Shown: one piece after another, positions 40,801 to 52,700 of the stretch | Position numbering within the stretch: position 1 is the stretch's first letter | Layout of the letters: each line of letters starts with the position of its first letter | Assembly: GCF_901933205.1 (NCBI RefSeq) | Contig: NC_044572.1 | Coordinates: 27,552,501 to 27,616,500 of the forward strand | Reading direction: 5' to 3' | Length of the DNA: 64,000 nucleotides | Origin: Camarhynchus parvulus | Taxonomy: Eukaryota; Chordata; Aves; Passeriformes; Thraupidae | Notes under the pieces: generated by a model | Seen by the model: the letters and a program-made list of their open reading frames with translations, nothing else | The model's database searches: none | What the model was told of the DNA's origin: nothing | Translations under genes and position numbers: made by a program

Positions 40801-41923
40801 CAGAAGTCCTACAGAATTACATAGCGCTTTAATTAATTTATATTCCAAGCAAACTATATACTGAAAGTGTTAAAGATTTAATTTCATTGCTAGCACCCGT
40901 GGACCTGCTTCTCCTTGAGATTCAGTTATAGAACTGTGTGCAGGATCTTGTTTTGTGCAGACAAACAGAAAAAAGCATGAAGCTAACATGAACTACAAAG
41001 AGAAGCCATTAAATATTACCAAAGGAAGCAAAAATAAGATAACTCAATGTTTAACTTAGATACATATTTTTCTATCCATATAACAGACCTTACAACAGAA
41101 AATATTTAGCTGTACAAGAGAGGTCTGAGATTAATTACAGACTGAATATGTATAATCAATACCTCTAAAGCTATTTTGTAATTCACCTTGTATTGCAAGA
41201 AGATTTGTTTATTATTTCATTTTCCTGGTTATTTCTCTGCATTTATATAAAAATTCATGTTTCCTATATGTAGGCTCCTCAGAGAGGCTATTTGGCAGAC
41301 ATGGAAGCCAAGACTAATCACTGAAAAACCAATAAAAAGAAATACTATCTGAATGGGATACTTCTATAAAGTGGAAGCTTCTATAAAGCTACTCAGAAGT
41401 AGCATTCTCAATCACTGTAAGGCAGACAAAAGCTGGAATTTACTGTTTCCTTGTCCTTCAGTGTGTATCTGCCTTATTTCTAAAACCAGTAAAACAAAAC
41501 CAAAAAAAAAACCAAAACAAAGCTTCCAAGAATAATTTCAAACATATTACCGATATAACATGAAGACAGTAATTTGGATTATACAATAAAATATCAACTG
41601 CACTATCTTCCTTTGTTTGTTTACACTTCCTTGCATCTTTCAGTTAAAAGTTTTTAGTCTAATCTTTGCAAAAATATATGCTCCACCTCTATTAGGCCTT
41701 CATTCTACTTTTCTCAATTAATTTCCAATTCCAGTTATTACGAGAAACTAACTTACCTTATGCATATTTAACAACTTTACACGTGTTTATAAACAAAGTG
41801 CTCGAAAGCAGAATTTTCTGATGGATATTTATGAGGAAGGGTGGTGGCATGGTGAGCACTGTGGTTGCCTGGCCACTGAGGGAGATGCTGGGGAGGAAGG
41901 CAGCATCATGTGCCTTCCTGTGA

Positions 41924-41971
41924 TGACTTTTAGGGCATCAGAAACTTGTGATGGCTTTTAGGGCATCAGCA
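41924..41971. repeat. Direct repeat of about 22 bp, period about 28
   Basis: The segment TGATGACTTTTAGGGCATCA recurs as TGATGGCTTTTAGGGCATCA separated by GAAACTTG. It lies in a GC-rich, CA/TG-rich patch (41830-42240) of unknown origin. Confidence 0.75.
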
Positions 41972-44900
41972 TCTGAGGGTGATGGGGCATGTGACACCAC
42001 CACGCAGCACGGCTTGGTCAGCACCTGAGCTCAGCACTGCACCAGGAGCAGATGTCTACAGCAAACCAGAACATCCCCAGCAGGGCAAGAACACACCTGC
42101 AGGCTGAGCATCACCCACCTCAGCCAGGTTCTCAAAGCTGCCAGGTGCACTCATGTCCTGGGAAGCACAAAGCTCTTGGCAGCTCTGCTTGTTTGCTAAA
42201 CTCTTCAACTCTTCCAAACTTCCTTACACAGACAGGATGAAAATTTGTGCCAAGGTACACAACAGGACACCTCCCTTTTAATGACTAAACATCTATTCAT
42301 TTCTAAAGGGAGGTTAAATACTTGAGAGCTATTGAAGGCGACAATGGTGCTACACTTCAGTGTGCAAATCTAGTCCCAAATCCCCTTCTGGGCACATACA
42401 TGTGTTACCAGTATGTGCAGCAAGCAAAGTTTCAAGACTCAGCACTCCTTAGAATCTGGAATAAATTCTTGGCCTTGCAAATTCCAGCAGGAACTGTATA
42501 AAAGCAGGAATAGAACAACTAAGGAATTGCATCAAACTACAGCATATGAGCACTTTTAATTACCAAAAAAGGAGACCTTTTCCACTTCCAATTACTGTTC
42601 TGAATACAAACATGAGCTGATTTATTAACACAAAGCATTATCAAAGCTCTTAAGCTTTCAAAACAGTATTTCCACAGAACTTCCATGGGTCAGGAGGACA
42701 CATACCACAACAAAGCACTTAAGAAGTTTCCCTTACTCTCTGACAAAACATATCTAAATTGTTAAATTAATTATAGCCTCTCACACATCCAATTAGCTAA
42801 AGGTGTTAAAATGAATAGTTCAAAACAGCAGAAGAAACCCAAGTGGTCAATACATGCCTGATCACCTGGGACTCACATCCTTTTATTCTATTCAGCAAAA
42901 GAGCAGAAATCAACAGAAATTATTATTCTTGAATTCTAAAGTTCGCTGTTTCACCTACTACCATAAACATTTTAAAGCTACCTCAACTTGTCCATTGATT
43001 TTATGCCTTGTACTTTTCATGAATATTCTTTCAACTGCTTCAGTCCTGCATTTTGAACTTTATTGACAGTTACATTCTCCACAAAATTGGAAAGAACACA
43101 GATGCTTCAATACTTCAATATTATTATAAAGAAGAAAACATTTCTTTATTTGTTTCAAGACTGACCATGAAGGCCATTGTAAGACTTTCCTCCATGCATT
43201 TTAATAATTTCTCTTAAATTTTAAATGTGTTGACTAAAAACTTCAGGTGATATAGGAGCCTACTTGCCAGCTGATGCAAAAACACAGTGTTCCTGGCAGC
43301 ATCCCATTGCTTATTTTCACTAAGTCACCAAAGCTCTATGATTTTAATATATTGCATATTCATGGTATCAACACTTCAACTCATACAAAAGATCTCAATA
43401 TTCTCATTAAAAAGTACAAACTCATTAAAATTTAATATCCAAGTTACATTAAAAGTAAAAACCAATAAAAGGCTTATAGAAGTTCACTATTTAATCAAAC
43501 AACTTTAACAAGGATTAAAAGAACAATGTCTAGTTTAACCTGGGTATGTTGGCAGTCACTTTAAAATACTTGTACTTCCTGTAAAATTATTTCTTTGAAG
43601 TATATAAATAAACCTCAACATCTGTGTGGAAAGGTACATGAACAAACACAAAAAGAAAGCTTAGGCAAAATAACTCTGAAGGGGAGAAAGCTGAGGAAGA
43701 TGGGTCAGAACCACTCATCAGAACTTACCTCCTCTCCCTGCAAAATACCAGTTAAAGGCACTGCAATTTATTAGGACTGGGGCTGCTTCTCAAGCCTTCA
43801 TTAATTGTATCCAGGATAGACAATGGCTAAAGAAATCTGCTCAGCTTTTCTTTGAAAGAACTCTTTTCTTCACATATCTGTTCAATCACATCTGCACCGA
43901 ATGTTCTGAAACAAAAGTTACACAATCCAGCCTGACCTGCAATCTGAGAGTTCAAAGATAAAGAGCATTTTTCAGTATAAATCAGTCAACCATACAATGC
44001 ATTTGATTTCTTTTTCTCTATTAATCAAGTGCATGAACTTTCATACTGCTAGGCTGGGAAGAACGGGTATAATTTTCTCACAACTATTTCAGAAGTACAT
44101 GCATTTTTGATGGAAATATGCAATATTGCACTGCCTGTGGTGTTCTGAATACATATCTTGAATAGGATTCATCAGTGTCCATTGATGTTAACTACATTTC
44201 AGCTATATTTCATTACAGTCAATAAAGACCTAGTCAATAAGATACAATTTATCTTGCCTGGAAGTATATTTCTAAAAGCAGTCAGAAGAATCTTGCCTTA
44301 AAATATCAAAATACACTTTGAATATAGAAGAAGTGCCATATTACAAACTCAGCTACAGACACCTAAATTAGATTAGACTCGTTATCTGGCTTCCAGATTT
44401 GGAATATGTTCCTTCCTTCTGTAACAATAAAAAAATCCTATTTATATGGTAATTACAGCTCTTCAGCACCTCCATTCATAAAGCACTCTCTTCCCTGTTC
44501 TCATGCTTTTCATAAGCTCCCCTTCCAGCCAATCACTGTTTTGGTCTGAGAAAGATTTACAGAATTTGGACTATAAACATGTAATAGTTACCAGGTCATC
44601 TTGAAGCTTTCTTACACTTCCAGTATGACAGACAACAGTAGAGATCTGGCCAGGCAGAGAAGAGAACAGCCTCTGCAACCTGCCAACAACAATCAAATGC
44701 AGAAAAACACAGCTGCCACAGCCAAGCAAAAATGCTCTGAAGCCAAGCTGGAATGTAGGTTTGAGCTTAGGGTCGGGCTCTATGGGATAATATGGGTATA
44801 TTATCACCCAGCAAGGCAATGATTTTATTATATTAATTGAACCTATTGTCATCATACCTAAAGTTCCCCCATTTGATCATAACCAAAGCGCACAACCCAA

Positions 44901-46261
44901 GATACTTGTCAGGGATGGAACTTTCCTTACCCCCAAAAGCTGGCCTATACCTTTTACACAACACTCCCCTCCCAAAACAAACTCCATCAGCTATTTTAAA
45001 AGGACACAAACTGAAATAATTATTATTTAAATAATTAAAAAATCAAACTCTTCACCAAAAGAAGAGATTTATGAAATTAACATTATGGAGCTATAGAATC
45101 TCAGCTCAGCCTTGGAATTATCAAATCTCAACCTAGTTTATCTGTGTCCACTACTACACAGATGGACTTGTACTCCTCACACCACATCTCTGACTACCTG
45201 CAAAATATGTTGCCTCAGAGTTTCACATGTTCCTAGGATTTACTGGACCAGATTTGGCTTGGCTATTACCAAACTTTAAACCCCACCAGGTATTTCCATA
45301 TCACTACATGCGATCCATTCCAGTTTTCAAAAGCACATTTATTTTAACAGAATATTTTTAGCCCCCAATATTTATTCCCCATCTGAAGGATTTATGCCTC
45401 TTATACCAAGTAATACTAAAGACTGCTATCAATGAAATAAACAGGGGGTCTTGCAGTTTCCTCAAGCAATATTTATGTGATATTTTTCTACATCTTCTCC
45501 TGCTCTTCTGCAAGCTTTTAAACTATCAGCATCAATCACTGAGAATACTTCCAGTATTGATTTCACAGATTAAAACATGTCTTTTAGTGTTTCTACTAAA
45601 TGCTGACTTTTAGTCTTTCTGCACTATTTCACAGCCAGAGACTGATATTTGTCAAACTGGTGGCTCTTGAGGAGTTACTTTTTCTTCTCTGGCTCCCTAA
45701 GCCCTCTCTAGAGTCACTGTTTTCTTCAGTCAAGAATTCATGAGCTCTCTGAAAATAAGGCCCGCACTTCTTGTTTCTAGAGGCATCATTTTGACTTTGT
45801 TAGACCAAATCCTACTTTACCATAAATCCATATTACCAGCCAGTCTAGATTATTCTGCAACTCTAAAAAACAAGTTATCAACTGCAAATTTCATGGGCAT
45901 TGATTTTGAAAATTAAAGTCAGTCTATTATGTAAAATATAAAATATCACTGTTTCCTAAAACAAGTCTGTACAACATAAACAACATAATTCAACAATGAT
46001 CCCAGGTTTGGGGTTTTTTGCAGTGTGACCAATAACAAATTTTTCAATCCAGTTGATGCATATTCCTTCATAGTTTGTTTTTTTTTAATTTCTCACTTCT
46101 AGACAAATAGTAAATTTCTATTTAGAATTCCCCTAGTCACTTCCCATGTCCTATGAAAGCCTGGCTACTCACCTTTATCAGATAAAATTAAAATACCTTA
46201 GAGGGCATATACAAAACATATAAAATAGGTTATAAAATACATAAAATTTAGGTTTAACTAG

Positions 46262-47072
46262 ACCAAGTGTAACATTCAGCATCTGGGTGGGGGTAACCCC
46301 CAGTATCAACACAGGCTGGGCTGGGAGATGAGCAGGTTGAGAGCAGCCCTGATGAGAAGGACTTGGGGGTGCTGCTGGATGAGAGGATGGACTTGACCCA
46401 GCTATTTGCACTCACAGCCCAGAAAGCCAAACATGTCCAGGTCTGCATCCAGAGCAGCGTGGGCAGCAGGGCAGGGCAGGGGATTCTGCCCCTCTGCTCT
46501 GCTCTGGTGAGAGCCCACCCACAGGGCTGCATCAGCTCTGGGGTCCCAGCACAGGAAGGACAGGGACCTGTCGGGGAGAGTCCAGAGGACACCACCAAGA
46601 TGATTAAAGGATGGAGCACCTCTGCTATGAGGGAAGACTGAGAGAGTTGGGATTGTTGAGCCTGTAAAAGACAAAGTTTTGGGGTGATCTAATCACAGAC
46701 TTCCAGTACCTGAAGAGAGCCCACAGGGAAGTTGGAGAGAGGCTATTTCAGTGAGTAAAATGTGACAGGACAAGGGGGAATTATTTCAAACAGAGTAGGT
46801 TTAGATTAGATTTTAGGAAAAAATTCTTCACTCTGGGGGCAGTAAGACACTGGAACAGATTTCCCAGTGAAGTTGTGGGCACCCATCCCTAAGAGTGTTC
46901 CAGCCCAGGTTGGATGCGGCTCTGAGCAACTTGGTCTTGTGGAAGGTGTCCCTGCCCATGGCAGGAGGCTGGAGCTAGATGATCTTCAGGATTCCTGCAT
47001 TTAAGGTCCTGTCCTGGTTTGGGACACCCCAGGACAGGTCCCTTCCAATCCAAACCATTCTATGATTCTATG
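46262..47072 (+). mobile_element. CR1 LINE, 3' portion with ORF2 tail and 3' UTR
   Basis: The longest CR1 copy here, about 810 bp in sense orientation: it starts near 'catctgggtgggggtaacccccagtatc' and runs through 'gagaaggacttgggggtgctgctggatgag' to the terminal 'ccaaaccattctatgattctatg'. The frame near 46363-46641 matches the end of the CR1 ORF2 polyprotein (DERMDL..AQKAKHVQ..ILPLCSALVR..TKMI-G), but stops and indels break it, so it is a dead 5'-truncated copy. An extra self-complementary segment interrupts the 3' UTR at 47008-47038. Open frames on the opposite strand are shadows. Confidence 0.95.
47008..47038. repeat. Inverted repeat inserted in the CR1 3' UTR
   Basis: CCTGTCCTGG, an 11-base spacer, then CCAGGACAGG: perfect 10-bp arms. 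From memory the consensus runs directly from 'aaggt' into 'cccttccaa', so these bases look like an extra piece. The right arm abuts the normal tail. Confidence 0.75.
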
Positions 47073-49538
47073 AAAACACAGAATTAAAGACAAGGTACAA
47101 AGAAGTGTCAGTCAATATTTTTCAAGGGAAAATACGTCCCATCAAGCACTTTTTAAAAATCATTATTCTTATTACAAGCATTAAACTCTTTCTACACAAC
47201 TCCTGGCTTGTGTATTCAGCTGTGATGGTGAGGAAATGCATTAAAAACATTGGAGAGACTTCATCTCTGGGAAGGGAGGGTGGGGAAAGGCACCATATTC
47301 TGAGTTAATTTGAAGGCTAATAGAACTATGATAGAGTTGAAATTGTTAGCAGTCAGTCCTGTGGAGAAGAGTGCAGATTCCAGATATGAAGTACAAACAC
47401 AAAAAATATTTTAAAACCCTAAACCCTCAATATGGTAGACTCAAACTGACAATAATCTTGTGTAATTTTTTGCCCCATAGGATTCACAAGGGTCTTAGGA
47501 AAAGTGCTACAACAAGCCAGCCAGCACAGAAGCAGGTGCTGCTAAGAGTCCCCAGTGCTCAATGCACAGTGGTGGCAACAACAGCCCCTACAGACCACAG
47601 GGGAGCCCTGTCCCTGGCTGCACGCAGGGACAACTCCAGGCACACAGTAACCCCATCTCCACACTGTCAAAGTGGAGCTCAGCTAAAGGTAAAGGCCTAA
47701 AGATAAAAAATTAAAAATAAAAAAGACAAGAAAAAAAAAAATCCACTGGTGGAACATTTCAACTGCAATATCTAACACTATGCATGACAAAAAATGGTCA
47801 CAATTAAATACATATTAAATATCTATATATTAAACAAAAGCATCTATACCAATCAGATTTTTTACATTCATAAAATCAGATAACTTTAATATAATCACAG
47901 TGTGATATAATTTTAAGAGTGTCCAGTTGAAATAATACCAGACAAGGTGTGTATGCTGTTCATCATTTTGGATTAACAACAGCACGTGTCTTTGCGAGTC
48001 ACTACTGTTAGACTCTTATCTTACAGACTCTAAAAGACTCTTATCTTGCAGCCTTAGAGGAGATGAGATTTAAGACTTCAGAAATAATATTTTTATAACA
48101 GATTTTCAAAACAGCTTTATTTCAATGCTAGCAGAAGCCCTCAGCAAAACTCCAGAAGAGAAATGATGAAAAAAAATAAGTAAACAAGCAAACCTAGCAA
48201 AATTATCAAGTGGAAACAGTGAACCACAGGTTTTAATATCAATGTAACATCTTAACTAGTAGTTCCATTGGAATGGAGGAATCAGATCAATAAATAAGCT
48301 TAGGTAAGCAGGAAATACTTCCAAAATTAAAAATCTGCAGACAGACTTTTTTTTTAAAGGAAATGAAGATTTACCTTCTCCATTCATGAAGAACAGACAA
48401 AGGCAATGGTAAATTTCCCATGATAGGTAAGAAAAGCCCATGAAAGAGATTAATAAGAAATGCATCAGCACTAAAATTCACCAACTGATTGCATCCTCCC
48501 ACCAACTACATCCTCCAAGAGAAAGAGAAAACCACAATCCTATTTTTCCTACAGTAACAAAATAAAATTATGAGAGACTACATAAAAATAAAAATATATA
48601 CTTTGGAATGTTTCTGTAATGTATAAAACAAGCTTTGCAGTTAAAATGTTAGTCCTAAATATATAGCTAATGAGAGTTATGCCTGTGCTTGATATTAACA
48701 ATTTCCATTGAAAAACTATATTTTAGTTGATCATTATTAATTTAATCTAGCTATTCTGCAACCAAAAATATTCCTTTGGGTGATTTGTGTAGTCATGACT
48801 TGGGTTTGTTTTTCCTGGGTTCTATTTATGGAGTGGGGAATAAGAAGTTAGCTTAAACAAACAAACAAAAACCCAGAACACCCACAATTTAACAAATAAA
48901 CATCTGGTAATGAATTCCCTAAAAATTTCTATTGTAATACCTTTTCAAGATAGAAGAGTTTGAAGCAAGCAGAGAGTGTCTGGCACCAGAGATACAACTT
49001 TTGATCTACTCAAAGCAAGAAAAGAACTCTTAGAATTCTAATAAAAGTTTAAGAATCACAAGTCATGGAATTCCTAGCAGAGGCAGTAACCACAGAACAT
49101 CAATCAAGGTTTCATTACACCAACTGCACTCCACATTCTGTATGAGACTCATTACATAGGTGCAATCCTGCCAGCATGAGAAGCATTGGTGCAGCAGCCA
49201 AGCATGGACCTTCCTGGCACTTAATTTTGTCACTGCAAGGCAGACCTGGAGCAGATTCCCTTTGTTCCCACACTGTGTCCATAAACACACATGATGGTCA
49301 GTAGTAGAAATAAATTTCCAGACTAGAATATTAGGTAAGGAATAAAAAAAATGAACTTGGATAGGGGAGTGGTTTGAGGACAGGAAAGAGAGGAAAAACT
49401 GTAGGTGACACTGATATTGTTAGCTCAGGATTGAAACATTTCAAACTGGATCCCTCCTGATGCAAAAAGACCAAGTTTCATGTGCCATGGGAGCACCCAT
49501 TCCAAGGCTTCCATTACCATAATCTAAGACTTCATAAG
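47073..49538. other. Flanking sequence without a recognised gene
   Basis: AT-rich sequence with a GC-richer patch at about 47500-47690 of unknown origin, an A-rich run at 47710-47745, a 25-bp tandem duplication at 48011-48054 and AAAC units near 48857-48872. No gene recognised. Confidence 0.5.
48011..48054. repeat. Two-copy tandem duplication, period 25
   Basis: GACTCTTATCTTACAG at 48011 and GACTCTTATCTTGCAG at 48036; only one base differs in the core. Both copies look like splice-acceptor-type sequence (TTACAG, TTGCAG) but no exon follows. Confidence 0.85.
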
Positions 49539-49790
49539 AGAATCAGGGAATTATTTAGGCTGAAGAAATCTTTATGACCATGGAGTCCAATTGTTAATAT
49601 GGCACTGCCAAGTCCGCCACTAAGCCACGTTCCTAAATGCTACAACTGCACATCTCCTGAACACCTTCAGGGATGGCAACTCATCCACTTCCCTGGTCAG
49701 CCTGTTCCAATGCTTGACAACCCTTTCCATGAAAAATGTTTTTCCTACTATCCAGTCTATACTTCCCTTGGTTCTGTTTGAGGCCATACT
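49539..49790 (-). mobile_element. CR1 LINE, 3'-end fragment
   Basis: The plus strand is antisense CR1: 'gaatcagggaattatttaggctgaagaaatc', 'gagtccaattgttaa', 'gaacaccttcagggatggcaactcatccacttccctgg', 'gcctgttccaatgcttgacaaccc', ending 'tttgaggccat'. On the minus strand the frame through 49620-49720 keeps the ORF2 C-terminal phrase KHWNRL-REV-ELPSLKVF. 5'-truncated and inactive. Confidence 0.9.
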
Positions 49791-52700
49791 ATATATTTTG
49801 CCCAAACTTTTATTCAATTCATCTGAAATATATTGTAGTTCCATATACATTCATTTTAATAGCAGAGCCAGTTTATGCTTTGTTCTTTAAAATGTAGTAA
49901 ACCTCCTTTCAAATGTACACTGAATTCTATATATTTATAACTATCACTGTGGTTACACTGTGAATTACACTTCATTTTTACTATTTTTTACTTTCCTACA
50001 AAAGGAAATAATTCTAATGAGTAAGCCAAATACTATGTCTTTGGAAAGATTTGTGAAGTCCAGCGTACTGGAAGCTGTCTCAAAATATTGCACAGTAGTT
50101 TTAAAAAGACAAAGTCTAGTCTCAAAACCTAGTAGTTTTGAAAAGAAAAGCCTTCAATTATCTAATCATAGATTTCTGAACATGTTAAACAGCTTTTATT
50201 TCCCCTGCTAAACTACACAATGCTCTGTGTCCTTGTAGTCTGTCCTCAGATGCATTCAGTTACACAAAGATGTGCAGAGCAATGATGGACATAATCTGAA
50301 GACAAAGCATTTTTCCTGGACTCTGTTTTTCCATAATGGTCTTCCTAATAATGCAGTTGCTAGTCAGGATTTCAATACACTGTTTTTTAACTATATTGGG
50401 AAGCTGGGTTAATAATGGGAAAAAATGTCAAATTACCCTACTCAAGTAAAATGAAGAAAAAGAATTTAGATTCTGCTGAATTAAGGAAGAGCCTTTTACT
50501 TTTTTTACATTCAGTTTCAGAAAAAAAGAACTATTTCACAAGCAATATACAATGTCTTTCCAACCTCAGGAGACAATTCCACTGTTTAAAATATCATATG
50601 GTATGGCTTGAATACATTTTACACTTAGTGAGTATCCATTACATAACTTTCCTCCACTGCCTTTAATTACCCCATTAAGGAAGTTGGTATTTGCATTTGC
50701 ACTTACAGCAGCTGCACTAGAGCTGCAGGGCACAAGAATATAAAACCAAGAAGAAAAATTAATAAAACATTATCTTTTCCATTTAGCATGTTCACTTTCT
50801 TTTTAAATGGAAACATTTGTATTAGTAGACTACTTCAGCACTGTAAGATAATAAATCACATAAACCTTGTATTATTCAAGCCAACTGAACTGCCAGATAG
50901 AAGTATCATCACTCACTAACAGCACAACTTGCCCTTAAGCTTTTCTCATTTTATGGTATTTCTGAGGAGTCACTTTGTATCTGAAATTGTTATTCAAAAC
51001 ATAAAAAGTGGTGCAAATGTAATGCAAGAGAAATCTTTCTTGTTCTAAACCTTTTACATAGAAAATAATTTTAAAATTTATTTTAGTGTGTTACACATCT
51101 TTACTAATCCAGACACATTTCTCAGTAAACAAAGATGAAGTTTTCAATTAATTAATTAAAAAATCTGCAAGTCATCACACATTCTTAGAAACAGCTTCCA
51201 AGTTTCAAGACCATTTATTTTTCAACTAGCCTATGTAGTTTACAACACACTTATTAAATATTGCAATCATATTTATTATATAATATTTTAATAACCAATA
51301 TATAACTATTAATAACTATGTTACTTATTATATCCACATATTCTCTAAACATTATGCATATAATAAACACTAAGAAACAGAGCAATGAGAAGTATCAATT
51401 TAGTCATTAAGAACCATTGATCCTGAAAAGTCAATTCCACAGTGCTGGTTGCTACTTTACTACTTCCAGGCACATGGAAGCCCTTTTCCTCAGAAAATAG
51501 GGAATCATGCTTCTACCATGCATTAGAATACTGACAACCTGTGCATGCAGATGAAGGAAGCAAAGCAGCAGTTTTGATTTTGCCCATGGCCTTCATTTTT
51601 GAAGTCTTAATTTTGTGGCTGCTACAAAATATCTTATTTCTATAAAAGTATTATCCATGAGAATCTCACTAGAATACTTTCTTGTATCTGGGAGGAATAA
51701 TCCCATATCAGGCTTTCTGCTGTCCCCAGACTTTTCTCTCTCTGAAAATTACTCCACCTGAGATCATTTTCAACCATCTCTATTTTACATTTTAGAGTAA
51801 CACTAAAGTACCTATTATTAATAAGCAGAAAAAACACTATTTTAGAAACATGAGGCGCATGTTACAGCATGGACTAACTGTCAATACCAGTTCTGGCACC
51901 AAAATTCAAGTATTAACACAAGGTGAGCATGCTTAATATCCTAGAAGTTTCCCTCTTACACAAAGCAGGTGTCTATATAGAGAAAAAGTTCTCAAGGGGT
52001 GCAAGAGAACCATATTATTATGTACATTACAGCAGCTCTATACCTTTAATAATGTAGTGTTCTCCGTGAGCTTTTTATGTCAACACAGGATAGGCCTAAG
52101 ATACACTGGTTTGAGTGCTATAAACACTGGCCTAAACCAAATCCTACTAATATACCATTTTACATGAGCTGTTTAATTGCATTGCTCATGGAGAATTGTA
52201 AGGGTAAGGGAAATGTGATTCAGCTCAAGCAGCATCTTTATGCAAACCCAGATAAAAGTACAGAGGAAAGAATCAGAGGAGCTGTGTATCAGACATGTCA
52301 CACCAATAAGAAAGAAACTAAATTATCATGCAACTTTCACAAGCCTTAATCTGACTCTGCATTTCAGTTAAAGAACTGAATTAGCAATATCAAGACTTTG
52401 GGCACAGCTGCCAATTCCTCCCAGTTGGATGAGAAATATTTCTTCCTTTCTTTCTGAAAAATTTGACATCTAATGCCCATGAAGCATCTCATGCCAGTGG
52501 TTAATTAGGGAACATTTTACAAGAAGAACTAAAATTGTCAGCAACACAGCAGGCAAATATTAACATTTTTTACAAGCACAGCCATTCCACAGCTTAATTT
52601 CCCTTTCCAGAGCTCTTGCAGGCAGGCAGCTGCTGCCCAGACAAGCTGAGAACCTGTACACTTACTGCAAATCCCAGATTTCAGATACTTATTCAAACTG

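Larger units (their letters stand above)
34119..46261. other. Long flanking stretch without a recognised gene
   Basis: Mostly AT-rich unique sequence. It includes an 11-bp tandem of acaaaacaaca (34951-34977), a short CAG run (36341-36354), a 21-bp duplication (37817-37858), a GC-rich segment (about 41830-42240) with a 28-bp direct repeat, and a diffuse segment (about 45640-45900) that might be an old repeat but was not identified. Frames up to 103 codons exist but show no family signature. Confidence 0.5.

Noticed and set aside
46254..46674. Three overlapping frames of 90-121 codons
   Set aside because: All lie in a CR1 copy; the plus-strand one is a broken ORF2 tail and the minus-strand ones are its shadows.
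52077..52349. 90-codon plus-strand frame with several Cys and His
   Set aside because: No spacing typical of zinc fingers, no splice or promoter context; consistent with chance.
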